This document shows, in pieces, positions 17,667-25,952 of a DNA stretch of 64,000 nt (positions within the stretch are counted from its first letter, which is position 1; each line of letters starts with the position of its first letter). The translations under genes and the position numbers were made by a program. The DNA lies in NCBI GenBank assembly GCA_965194505.1, contig OZ239144.1:806001-870000 (forward strand), given 5' to 3'. The notes under the pieces were generated by a model. The model saw only the letters and a list, made by a program, of their open reading frames with translations. It was not told where the DNA came from and ran no database searches. The stretch is from Hahnella aquatica (GTDB lineage Bacteria; Pseudomonadota; Gammaproteobacteria; Burkholderiales; Burkholderiaceae_A).

Positions 17667-19492
17667 CCCCTGAAGAGATCGCCGCCTTCCTGAAGGGCTT
17701 GCCGGCTGCGCCTGGGGTCTATCGATTCTGGAGCGCGGCCGATGAGCTGCTCTATGTGGGCAAGGCCCGTCATCTAAAGAAGCGTGTGTCGTCTTACTTT
17801 CAGAAGCATGGCCACAGCCCGCGAATTGCCAAGATGGTCTCGCAGATTCATCGGGCTGAGATCACCGTGGTTCGGTCTGAGGCAGAGGCCCTGCTGCTCG
17901 AGAGCAACCTGATCAAAACGCAGTCGCCGAGATACAACATTCTCTTCCGAGACGATAAGTCGTATCCGTACCTGCGAATGAGTCGGCATGCCTTTCCCAG
18001 AATCAGCTTCTACAGGGGGGCAGTGGATCGACAGGCGGATTACTTTGGCCCTTTTCCCAACGGCTGGGCCGTGAAAGAGAGCATCCAGATTCTGCAGAAG
18101 GTCTTCCAGCTCCGCAGCTGTGCAGACTCCGTGTTCTCCAATCGGTCGCGGGCCTGTCTGCTCCACCAGATTCATCGGTGCAGCGCACCTTGCGTCGGTG
18201 TCATCTCCTCGGAGGATTACGCCAGAGACACCCAGCGCGCGCTGGCCTTTCTCAAGGGCGGTCATGAGGAGGTCTTGCAGGGCCTAGAGGCAGACATGGT
18301 CGAGGCCTCTGAGCGGCTCGCCTTTGAAGAGGCGGCAGTCTTTCGAGATCAAATCTCTGCCCTCTCTCGCGTGCTGCAGCAGCACTCCATGGAGGCCGAG
18401 GACGGCCAGGACTGCGACATCCTCGCGGTGGCCACCGACGGCCATCGACTGGTGGTCAATTTGGCCATGGTGCGGGGTGGCCGTCATTTGGGAGACCGTG
18501 CCCACTTCTCGATGAATGCATCTGCCCTCGATCAGGACCAGGAGTCCGTGCTCGATGAGGCCCTGGTGGCCTTTGTGGGGCAGCACTACGGCAACACGAC
18601 CAGCATTCCCACCCTGGTCTTGAATCGGGAGGGTGTGGTGGAGGCGCTTCTCGAGTGGTGGTCGAGCACAGAGCGCGCGCCCAAGCTGCTGCATTCGCCG
18701 CAGGGCAAGCGACGGGATTGGCTGCGCATGGCCGAGGACAACGCACGCCTTGCTCTGGCCCGGCGTGCCCAGGAGCAGGGTGGTGCGGAGGCCAAGACGA
18801 GGCTGCTGGCCGACACGCTGGGGCTTGCTGCGCAGGACGACCTTGCCCTGTTGCGCATCGAGTGTTTCGACATCAGTCACACCGCCGGCGAGGCCACCCA
18901 GGCCTCGTGCGTCGTCTACCACCACCATGCCATGCAGCCGAGCGAGTACCGTCGATTCAACATCGAGGGCATCACACCGGGAGACGACTATGCCGCCATG
19001 CGACAGGCGCTGCTGCGCCGCTATGGTGAAGCCGAGAGCCTTCCCGACCTCGTGCTCATCGATGGCGGCAAGGGGCAGCTCAGCATGGCTGCCCAGGTCT
19101 TTGAGGAATGCGGTCACGACACGAGTGTCTTGATCGGTGTGGTCAAGGGCGAGGGTCGCAAGGTGGGACTTGAGCGTCTGCTCTATGTGGATGGCCGAGA
19201 GCTGGCCTTGGGCCGCGACCATGCGGCCTTGCTGCTCGTGGCACAGATTCGAGATGAGGCCCATCGGTTTGCCATCACGGGCATGCGGGCCAAGCGGGCC
19301 AAGGCTCGGCAAGGCTCTGTGTTAGACGACATCGAGGGCATTGGGCCGAAGCGGCGTCAGCGGCTGCTGGCCAGATTCGGCGGTCTGCAGGGGCTGCGGG
19401 CGGCCTCTGTGGATGACTTGAAGACGGTGGACGGCATCTCAGAGACACTGGCCCAGCAGATCGTTCGACATCTTCGGGGAGAGTCAGACTGA
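17663..19492 (+). CDS. uvrC: excinuclease ABC subunit C
   Basis: UvrC makes both incisions in nucleotide excision repair with UvrAB. Domains in order: GIY-YIG nuclease (PGVYRFWSA, LLYVGKARHLKKRV, about residues 12-95), Cys-rich linker (SRACLLHQIHRCSAPCVG), UVR domain for UvrB binding (about 200-235), RNase H-like endonuclease (IECFDISHTAGEA) and a C-terminal helix-hairpin-helix pair (IEGIGPKRRQRLL). Length is 609 residues. The ATG at 17663 overlaps the glycosylase stop; upstream open frame is rejected. In many relatives pgsA follows, but here mtgA does. Confidence 0.96.
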   Translation: MTPEEIAAFLKGLPAAPGVYRFWSAADELLYVGKARHLKKRVSSYFQKHGHSPRIAKMVSQIHRAEITVVRSEAEALLLESNLIKTQSPRYNILFRDDKSYPYLRMSRHAFPRISFYRGAVDRQADYFGPFPNGWAVKESIQILQKVFQLRSCADSVFSNRSRACLLHQIHRCSAPCVGVISSEDYARDTQRALAFLKGGHEEVLQGLEADMVEASERLAFEEAAVFRDQISALSRVLQQHSMEAEDGQDCDILAVATDGHRLVVNLAMVRGGRHLGDRAHFSMNASALDQDQESVLDEALVAFVGQHYGNTTSIPTLVLNREGVVEALLEWWSSTERAPKLLHSPQGKRRDWLRMAEDNARLALARRAQEQGGAEAKTRLLADTLGLAAQDDLALLRIECFDISHTAGEATQASCVVYHHHAMQPSEYRRFNIEGITPGDDYAAMRQALLRRYGEAESLPDLVLIDGGKGQLSMAAQVFEECGHDTSVLIGVVKGEGRKVGLERLLYVDGRELALGRDHAALLLVAQIRDEAHRFAITGMRAKRAKARQGSVLDDIEGIGPKRRQRLLARFGGLQGLRAASVDDLKTVDGISETLAQQIVRHLRGESD

Positions 19493-20190
19493 TGCGGCGC
19501 ATCTGGCGATGGCTGCGCTGGCCGGTTGGCCTGCTCCTGGGCCTTGTGCTGGTGGTGCAGCTCTTCTTCTTTTCGCAGGTGGTCTGGCTTCGATTCGTGG
19601 ACCCGACCACGACATCCTTCATGCGCGCAGAGCAGGCACGTCTCTCCATGGTTCAGTCTCGACCGGTGGTTCTGCGGCACCGCTGGGTGGATTACAGCCG
19701 CATCTCGTCGCAGGTGAAGCGTGCCGTGGTGGCCGCAGAAGACTCCGGCTTCACCCAGCACGATGGCATCGACTGGGAGGCCATTGAGAAGGCGGCCAGA
19801 GACAACCTTCGCAAAGGAAAGATCAAGCGGGGTGGTTCGACGATCACCATGCAATTGGCCAAGAATCTGTTTCTTTCCTCCGAGCGCAGCTTTGTTCGCA
19901 AGGGTCAGGAGGTGGTGCTCACGGGCATGCTCGAGCTGGTGCATGACAAGCGCCGCATTCTTGAGTTGTACCTCAATGTGGCCGAGTGGGGTGTGGGCGT
20001 CTTTGGCATCGAGGCAGCCGCGCAGCACTACTTCGGCATTCCAGCCGCAGCGCTCACGGCCGAGCAGTCGGCCTGGCTTGCTGCCATACTCCCGGCACCC
20101 CGGCGGTACGATCGGAATCGTCAGTCCGAGTGGATACAGGAGAAGTCCATCATCATTCTGGAACGCATGCCCAAGGTGGCCATTCCATGA
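19492..20190 (+). CDS. mtgA: monofunctional peptidoglycan glycosyltransferase
   Basis: MtgA polymerises lipid II into glycan strands. It is a family 51 glycosyltransferase with one N-terminal membrane anchor (about residues 9-28). It has the catalytic block AAEDSGFTQHDGIDWEAIEKA and the second motif RGGSTITMQLAKNLF. There is no transpeptidase domain and the 232-residue length fits MtgA. It starts on the last base of the uvrC stop. Genes found next to mtgA elsewhere (such as aroE) are not here. Confidence 0.94.
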   Translation: MRRIWRWLRWPVGLLLGLVLVVQLFFFSQVVWLRFVDPTTTSFMRAEQARLSMVQSRPVVLRHRWVDYSRISSQVKRAVVAAEDSGFTQHDGIDWEAIEKAARDNLRKGKIKRGGSTITMQLAKNLFLSSERSFVRKGQEVVLTGMLELVHDKRRILELYLNVAEWGVGVFGIEAAAQHYFGIPAAALTAEQSAWLAAILPAPRRYDRNRQSEWIQEKSIIILERMPKVAIP

Positions 20191-21104
20191 CTTGGCAGGT
20201 TCGTTTGTCACTCGCACTGTTGTTTGTGACACCGGCCTTTTGGACGGTGAACTACCTCATCGCACGGCTCTATGTGGGTGAGATTGAACCCCATGCCCTG
20301 GCCTTGCTTCGCTGGTCCGTGGCCCTCTGCATACTGCTGCCATTTTGCGTGGGTGAGATCCGCCATGCATGGCCACTGACGCCTCAGGAGCGACGGGAGT
20401 TTCTGCTCATGGGGGCGTTTGGAATGTGGATCTGTGGTGCCTTTGTCTATATCGCTGGGCAGACCACCTCGTCGGTAAACATTGGCCTGCTCTACGCCTT
20501 TTCTCCCGTACTCATCAGCTACGCCTCGGCCAAGCTTCTCAAGGAACCCTTCGGCTGGGTGCAGTCTGTGGGTGTTGGCCTGGCCCTGCTGGGCATGGTC
20601 TGGGTGGTGATCAAGGGCGATCTCTCTCAGTTGGCTGCCCTTCAATTCACGCCGGGCGACATTTGGATCCTGGTCTGCGTGGTGTCATGGACTCTCTATT
20701 CCCTGAGGCTCAAGGGCGTGCCCACGCGCTTTTCGGCAGTGGCCAGGCTCAGCCTCATCACGGCCGGTGGGATTGTGGTGCTCATCCCCTTCACGATCAT
20801 CGAAGCAGCGCTCACACCAAATTGGACGATCACGCCGCTTGGCTTCTGGTATGTGCTGCTGGTGGGTGTCTTTCCGGGGGTGGGTGCGTATGTCTGCTAC
20901 TCCTACATGCAGCAGCACTTGGGGGCTGCACGCACATCGGTGGTGCTCTACTTCGGGCCGATCTATGCCGCCCTGGCGGGCTGGGCGCTCTTGGGTGAGG
21001 CGCCCGAAATCTTTCACCTCGTGGGGGGCGTCGCCATTCTGTGCGGGGTCTACCTGGTGAATCGCCCGAGCCCGGGGCCGCAAGGGCAGCCTCGGGCGTC
21101 GTAG
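20187..21104 (+). CDS. EamA/DMT-superfamily permease
   Basis: This is a probable inner membrane metabolite exporter of the drug/metabolite transporter superfamily. The 305-residue product shows about ten hydrophobic segments arranged as two EamA repeats, roughly residues 5-140 and 150-290. The second repeat ends with the typical YFGPIYAALAGWALLGE. The substrate cannot be told from sequence. The ATG overlaps the mtgA stop by four bases, so this gene is the end of the long plus-strand operon. The next gene is convergent after 7 bases. Confidence 0.85.
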   Translation: MTWQVRLSLALLFVTPAFWTVNYLIARLYVGEIEPHALALLRWSVALCILLPFCVGEIRHAWPLTPQERREFLLMGAFGMWICGAFVYIAGQTTSSVNIGLLYAFSPVLISYASAKLLKEPFGWVQSVGVGLALLGMVWVVIKGDLSQLAALQFTPGDIWILVCVVSWTLYSLRLKGVPTRFSAVARLSLITAGGIVVLIPFTIIEAALTPNWTITPLGFWYVLLVGVFPGVGAYVCYSYMQQHLGAARTSVVLYFGPIYAALAGWALLGEAPEIFHLVGGVAILCGVYLVNRPSPGPQGQPRAS

Positions 21105-21111
21105 GAGGGGC

Positions 21112-21906
21112 TTATTTGGCGATTGCGCCGGCGTAGCAGAGCCCACCTGTGATCTCGAGGGTGGTTGCATTGATGGCCTCGTTCACCGCGCAATGCTCAA
21201 TGAGTGAGGCAATCTCCTCAGGCTCGATCAGTCGGCCCAGGTGCACATCCTTCAATATGGCGGCCAGGGCATCCTGGTTCATGCCAGTCAGCATGGGGGT
21301 GGCCGTGTAGCCCGGGGCAATGCCGACGGCGCGGATGTTACGAATGCCACGCATGTGGAACTCGCCGATCATGATCTTCGGCATGAGGGCGCAGGCGACC
21401 TTGCTGGACGAGTAGTTGAGCTGGCCGACCTGTCCCACCTTGTTGACCGAGGAGATGGTGACCAGCAGGCCTGGCCAGCCACCGTTGGCCATGGCTTCGG
21501 CAGCGTCTCGCAGGGTCAGGAAGGTTCCGGTGAGGTTCACGTCGATGACCTGCTGCCACTTGTCGAGGCCAAGCTTCTTACCGATCTTGCCGGTGGCCTT
21601 GTCGGGGCTGAGCATCAGGCCGTCGCGGATCACGCCCGCACACGCCACGGCCATGTTGAGCTTGCCGAACTTTGTCAGCCCTGCCTCGATGAATCGGGCG
21701 GTGTCTGCCTCGGAGGTGACATCCGCACCGATGGCAATGGCCTCGGTGCCCATGGCCGCGACCGCATCGGCAGTTTTCTGGGCGTCGGCCTCGACCCGGT
21801 CGACCAGAATGAGTTTTGCGCCCTTGCTGGCCAGGTGTTTGGCCACGGCCTGACCGATACCATTGCCCGCGCCTGTGATGAGGGCCACGCTGCCTTTGAC
21901 TTCCAT
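21112..21906 (-). CDS. short-chain dehydrogenase/reductase
   Basis: This is an SDR-family oxidoreductase of 264 residues. It has the cofactor motif TGAGNGIGQ near residue 10, an Asp or Arg-containing second strand (ILVDRVEAD), and the catalytic Ser-Tyr-Lys set in SSVNKVGQVGQLNYSSSK. The C-terminus ITGGLCYAG matches the classical SDR ending. It may act on a 3-oxoacyl or 3-hydroxyacyl substrate but the sequence does not settle this. The start has a good AGAAGGGAA ribosome site and is divergent from the formyltransferase-like gene, 87 bases away. Confidence 0.85.
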   Translation of the reverse strand: MEVKGSVALITGAGNGIGQAVAKHLASKGAKLILVDRVEADAQKTADAVAAMGTEAIAIGADVTSEADTARFIEAGLTKFGKLNMAVACAGVIRDGLMLSPDKATGKIGKKLGLDKWQQVIDVNLTGTFLTLRDAAEAMANGGWPGLLVTISSVNKVGQVGQLNYSSSKVACALMPKIMIGEFHMRGIRNIRAVGIAPGYTATPMLTGMNQDALAAILKDVHLGRLIEPEEIASLIEHCAVNEAINATTLEITGGLCYAGAIAK

Positions 21907-21993
21907 GGGATTCCCTTCTTTTGATTGATAAACTTGCACCATTCTAGTGGGATTTATGATGCGCCGCAACATAACGCAAGGGAAGGTCAACGC

Positions 21994-22587
21994 ATGAACG
22001 TCGTGCTCGTGGGATCAAAACATTTCGGCTCGGAAGTGCTCTCCAGGCTCATGGGAGCCTCTGGCGTGACCATCACCTGCGTGATCTGCACCGATCCCGA
22101 GGACCGTCTGGCGGGTTTGGCCCAGCAGCATGGACTTCCCGTTCGTATTCAGGAGAATCCTCGATCTGTCGGCGGCCACGAGATTCCGGACGGCACCGAC
22201 CTGATTGTCACGGCCTACAGCCACGCGCTCATCACCAATGAGGCACTCGCCAAGGCCCGTCTCGGCGGCGTGGGCTATCACCCCAGCCTGTTGCCGCGGC
22301 ATCGCGGGCGGGCCGCGGTGGAGTGGACGGTGAAGTGCGGCGATGCCATTGCAGGCGGCACCATTTATCAGCTCAATGACAAGTGGGATGCGGGCGGCAT
22401 CGTGGCCCAAGACTGGTGCTTTGTGCTGCCCGGGGAGGACGCGGGCAGCCTCTGGCGCAGGGCGTTGAGCCCCCTGGGCATCGAATTGCTCTCCCAGACG
22501 GTGGTCGACATTGCCGCAAAGGGCGAGGTGGCCATCAAGCCCCAGCAAGAAGAGTTCGCCACGAAAGCACCAGCCATCCCGGCTTAA
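21994..22587 (+). CDS. formyltransferase-fold protein
   Basis: This 197-residue protein has the N-terminal fold of methionyl-tRNA and glycinamide ribonucleotide formyltransferases. The SLLP loop is clear (YHPSLLPRHRG), with the later Asp region NDKWDAGGIVAQD. The catalytic Asn of the NxH motif in true formyltransferases is Gly here (GYH). The C-terminal tRNA-binding domain of Fmt is missing. The real substrate is therefore unknown. A GGAAGG ribosome site lies 8 bases before the ATG. It stands alone between the divergent SDR gene and a small unknown gene. Confidence 0.75.
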   Translation: MNVVLVGSKHFGSEVLSRLMGASGVTITCVICTDPEDRLAGLAQQHGLPVRIQENPRSVGGHEIPDGTDLIVTAYSHALITNEALAKARLGGVGYHPSLLPRHRGRAAVEWTVKCGDAIAGGTIYQLNDKWDAGGIVAQDWCFVLPGEDAGSLWRRALSPLGIELLSQTVVDIAAKGEVAIKPQQEEFATKAPAIPA

Positions 22588-22692
22588 CCCCTGTTTCCAG
22601 GCTGCGCCTGCGCCCGCCGGGGGGTGCTTCGGTCTCAGTGGGGCTGGTTTGGTTCTTGCTTACTCCTGGGTAACCACCCAAGGAGCGCGCCT

Positions 22693-23148
22693 GTGGGCCC
22701 TTCACCTGTCGATTTCCAGTCATCAGACCGACTGGCGTACATCCCGAGCACCGGACGAGGTGACGATCGGGGCGTTCACCATCGCCTGCCCGATGGCACA
22801 GCGGTGACCTATGCAGACATCCGTCGGGCTGTGGAGGAAGGGCGCGGGGATGAAGACGTGTCTCCCTATTTTTCAGGGCAGACCAATGCCCAGGCCCTGG
22901 GCACCCATCAGATTGTCAAACTCATTGAAGACCCACCGCCCGTGGTGGGCGCGATCTTTGCGTTGGCCCAGCGGTCCTGGTTCTCCCTGGCCACAGCCGT
23001 GGCCTCTGCCTTGGGAGCCACAGACGCGGTGAAGACCGCACTGACTGATGCGCCGACCGATGCGCCGACCGATGCGCTGCAACAGCCTGCTTCACCAGTG
23101 GTCATGGCGGCCGAGGCGCTTCGCATTCGCCAAGACATCGAGCGATAG
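22693..23148 (+). CDS. hypothetical protein with TDAP repeat
   Basis: I do not recognise this 151-residue product. The GTG at 22693 has an AGGAG ribosome site 8 bases upstream, which supports it as a real gene; the frame is open further back to 22624. The first part holds LPDGTAVTYADIRRAVEEGRGDEDV and the middle has a mildly hydrophobic helix (VVGAIFALAQRSWFSLATAVASALG). A short Asp-Ala-Pro-Thr repeat follows, encoded by a 12-bp direct repeat. The end lies 6 bases from the convergent spermidine-synthase-like gene. Confidence 0.55.
   Translation: MGPSPVDFQSSDRLAYIPSTGRGDDRGVHHRLPDGTAVTYADIRRAVEEGRGDEDVSPYFSGQTNAQALGTHQIVKLIEDPPPVVGAIFALAQRSWFSLATAVASALGATDAVKTALTDAPTDAPTDALQQPASPVVMAAEALRIRQDIER
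23047..23076 (+). repeat. 12-bp tandem repeat inside a hypothetical gene
   Basis: The unit GATGCGCCGACC occurs at 23047-23058 and 23059-23070, and a half unit follows. It encodes TDAPTDAPTDA in the hypothetical protein. The period is a multiple of three, so changes in copy number would keep the frame. Confidence 0.85.
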
Positions 23149-23154
23149 CGGGCT

Positions 23155-25233
23155 TTACTTCAGAACTTGCAACAGGTTGTTGAAGTCGTCTGTCCAGAGC
23201 CGAAGGCCGGTGATGGGCTCGATGATGTACTCCGCATCCTGAATGTCGGGGTCTGCCATGAGTGCCTTGTTTCGCGTCACCAGCACATAGTCGGTTGAGG
23301 CCAGCAGACGCCCAGAGGTGTCGTCCGGCTGGTGGGAGAGGAGCATCGCCATGAGCCCTGCGTCGTGGGCGAGTTGCTGCACCACCGGCGGCAGTCGCAG
23401 GTAACGGTTGGTCACATGAAAGACGATGGCGCCGTCTGGCTTGAGGTGGCGCAGGTAGACCGCCATGGCCTCTTGTGTGATCAGATGCACGGGAATGGCA
23501 TCGCTTGAGAAGGCATCAATCACCAGCACATCAAAGGCCTGTGGCGGCTCTCGCTCCAGCTGAAGCCGAGCGTCTCCCAGAGAGAAGCTTTTCTCGGCGG
23601 GGCTGTCTGATAAGTACGTAAATTGGTCTTGTGCAAGATCGATCACTGCGTCATTGATCTCATAGAAGCGGTAGTGGTCCTGGGCCCGTCCGTATACGGC
23701 CAACGTTCCCACGCCGAGGCCCACCACACCGACCCTGCTGCCATTCGGGCGGTTCTGCGCATACCAGTTGATGGCCAGGCCCGCCCCGGACTCCGGCCCG
23801 TAGTAGGTGGTGGCCATTCGCCGCAGGGCAGGGTCTGCACTCTGTAGACCATGAAGAATCACGCCGTGCACCAGTCGTCGAGTGGCATGGTCCTGTCCTT
23901 CATATCGGGCCTCGTTCACGCGCAGCGTGCCGTAGAAATTTCTGCTGGCCACCTCATTGTTATGAAAGAGGCTGTCGATGTGATCGTGTGCGTAATACAC
24001 CGTGGCGGTCATGCTGGCCACCGCGCCAAGGACAAAGAGCACTCGGGTGGGCAACAAGGTTTCGGCCTGCCGCAACACCACCCACAGGGCCATGAGCGCC
24101 ACTGCAAGAAGGCCGGCCGGAAGTTCCCAATAGAACGGGGCAAGGTGAGGGGCAAGCAACGAGACAGTGAGGCCACCGCAGGCCCCCCCGAGGGCCACCA
24201 TGAAGTAGAACCGGGTGAGTTTGCGTGCAGGCGGCTTGGACTGGGCCAGTTCACCATGGCAAAAGAAGCAGACCAGAAAGAGGCCACCCAGGTACAAGGG
24301 AATCGCTTCCTGGATGCGCATGATTCCATCGTCAGCCACCAGGCCCCAGGCCATGATGGCCGATACGGCCAGCGCTGGAAGCATGAATGTCTCGCGGCGA
24401 TACCAGCCACGGCCGCCGCGCCCCTCAAAGGCCAGTACAAAGGTCAGCAGGTAAAGAGACAGTGGAAGGATCCAGAGAAACGGGATGGAGGCCACGTTCT
24501 GCGTAATGTGGCTCGAAATGGCGAGCAGCAGCAGTGTTGCCAGCCCGGCCATGCAGAACCAAAAAAAGTGGTCTTGAAGACTGATGCGATGCGCAGATTC
24601 CTCTGTGCCTGTCCGCGCATCCTCTGAAGGCGCCGATGCCATCGGCCTTTTCATGGCCCTCAGGCCGACCAGAATCACCAACACCGTGAATACCGCGTAG
24701 GCGGTGCTCCAGACCCAGGCCTGATGCTGCGTGGACACATAGGGCTCGATGATGAAGGGGTAAGACACCAGGCCCAGAAGGGACCCGGCGTTGGACAGGG
24801 CAAAGAGTCGGTAGGCGCGCTGGGCCATTTGCGGGTCTTGCTGCTCGCGAGCCCACCAGGATTGAATGAGCGGTCCGGTGGTCGACAGCATGAAGTAGGG
24901 CAGGCCAATGGTGACGGCCAGCAGGCCGAGGATTCGCAGCAGTGGTGCTTCGTCGCCCATGGGCTTCCAACCGTCGGCCGCCAGAATGGGCAGGCTGATG
25001 AGGCTCACGACCAAAAGCGCTGCGTGCAGGCTCGTCTGCGCCTTCGGCTGAAGACGCTGAACCAGGTCTGAGTAAGCGTAGCCGGCCAGCAGGACCAGCT
25101 GGAAAAAGGTCAGGCAGGCCGACCAGACCGAGGCAGACCCGCCAAACCACGGAACAATCTGTTTGGCGATGATGGGCTGAACCAGAAAGAGAAGGAAGCT
25201 TGAGAGCAGAACCGCCAGCGCATAGAGCAGCAA
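23155..25233 (-). CDS. membrane-fused spermidine synthase-like protein
   Basis: This 692-residue protein joins a polytopic membrane region to a spermidine-synthase-like domain. The first 400 residues hold about eleven or twelve hydrophobic segments in a transporter-like pattern. The C-terminal 250 residues have a Rossmann methyltransferase-type core: VGVVGLGVGTLA, YEINDAVIDLA, GDARLQLE and VLVIDAFSSDAIPVHL. The catalytic Asp of spermidine synthases aligns with IDAFSSDAIP. No speD or other polyamine gene is nearby, so aminopropyl transfer is only an inference. The start is a TTG; no in-frame ATG is available upstream. Confidence 0.8.
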   Translation of the reverse strand: MLLYALAVLLSSFLLFLVQPIIAKQIVPWFGGSASVWSACLTFFQLVLLAGYAYSDLVQRLQPKAQTSLHAALLVVSLISLPILAADGWKPMGDEAPLLRILGLLAVTIGLPYFMLSTTGPLIQSWWAREQQDPQMAQRAYRLFALSNAGSLLGLVSYPFIIEPYVSTQHQAWVWSTAYAVFTVLVILVGLRAMKRPMASAPSEDARTGTEESAHRISLQDHFFWFCMAGLATLLLLAISSHITQNVASIPFLWILPLSLYLLTFVLAFEGRGGRGWYRRETFMLPALAVSAIMAWGLVADDGIMRIQEAIPLYLGGLFLVCFFCHGELAQSKPPARKLTRFYFMVALGGACGGLTVSLLAPHLAPFYWELPAGLLAVALMALWVVLRQAETLLPTRVLFVLGAVASMTATVYYAHDHIDSLFHNNEVASRNFYGTLRVNEARYEGQDHATRRLVHGVILHGLQSADPALRRMATTYYGPESGAGLAINWYAQNRPNGSRVGVVGLGVGTLAVYGRAQDHYRFYEINDAVIDLAQDQFTYLSDSPAEKSFSLGDARLQLEREPPQAFDVLVIDAFSSDAIPVHLITQEAMAVYLRHLKPDGAIVFHVTNRYLRLPPVVQQLAHDAGLMAMLLSHQPDDTSGRLLASTDYVLVTRNKALMADPDIQDAEYIIEPITGLRLWTDDFNNLLQVLK

Positions 25234-25318
25234 GATGATCTCGGATCGTGAGGTGGAAGGGGATGTTCGAGCCTGCGTATTCTAAGGGGAGTCTGGCTCG
25301 CCCCGGTTTGCTCTGGGT

Positions 25319-25337
25319 TGGTGCATGCGATGCACCA
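25319..25337. promoter_or_regulatory. perfect palindrome, possible operator
   Basis: TGGTGCAT at 25319-25326 and ATGCACCA at 25330-25337 form a perfect inverted repeat with a 3-bp spacer. It lies in the 213-bp intergenic region between the divergent spermidine-synthase-like and HIT genes. The TGGT...ACCA ends resemble operators of GntR-type regulators, but no regulator gene is adjacent. A weaker inverted repeat (CCATG/CATGG) lies at 25402-25417. Confidence 0.4.
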
Positions 25338-25446
25338 GAATGCCCCATTTCGCCGAGTCACTGCCCCATAAGAATGCGGCAGGGCACGCGGGAGGGGCGT
25401 TCCATGCATACACATGGTTGGCACTGCGCTTGCATGGGCAGCAGGC

Positions 25447-25845
25447 ATGAACCTCAGCACCCTCAAATGTCCATTCTGCGAGATCGAAGAAGGCCAGATC
25501 ATCGCCCAAAACACCCACGCCATTGCCATTCGTGATGCCTACCCCGTCACGCCGCTGCACACCCTGATTCTGCCCAGGCGCCACGTGCACGACGTCTTCG
25601 GCATGGGGCAGCTGGAGGTGATGGCCTGTATGCGCCTGCTCGACGACGTTCGTCGGGGTCTGCTGCTCGAAGACCCCCGCATTGCCGGCTTCAATGTGGG
25701 AACCAATGCGGGTGAGGTCGCAGGCCAGAGTGTCTTCCATTGCCACTGGCACCTGATTCCCCGGCGCCGAGGGGATGTTGCCGTGCCAAAGGGCGGTATT
25801 CGCAACCTCATTCGTGGAGGCGCGAGCCCCAACACCCTGGTTTAG
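25447..25845 (+). CDS. HIT family protein
   Basis: This is a histidine-triad nucleotide-binding protein of 132 residues, probably a nucleotidyl hydrolase or transferase. The triad is in HCHWHLIPRR, followed by a GDV segment. The N-terminal CPFCEIEEG has a Cys pair typical of zinc-binding HIT proteins. The ATG at 25447 gives the usual start; the longer frame to 25414 is less likely. It stands alone after a 213-bp intergenic region. Confidence 0.9.
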   Translation: MNLSTLKCPFCEIEEGQIIAQNTHAIAIRDAYPVTPLHTLILPRRHVHDVFGMGQLEVMACMRLLDDVRRGLLLEDPRIAGFNVGTNAGEVAGQSVFHCHWHLIPRRRGDVAVPKGGIRNLIRGGASPNTLV

Positions 25846-25952
25846 TCGGCTCTCCTGGGTGCCGCTTCAGGCTTGGGAGCGGTCCTCGTCAAGAGGCCTT
25901 TCTTCACGCCCGGCAGTCGGCAGGTTTGGTCCGGCTCTGAGACAATCCGGCC

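Noticed and set aside
18284..19312. 342-codon minus-strand frame opposite uvrC
   Set aside because: Shadow of uvrC; no protein family features.
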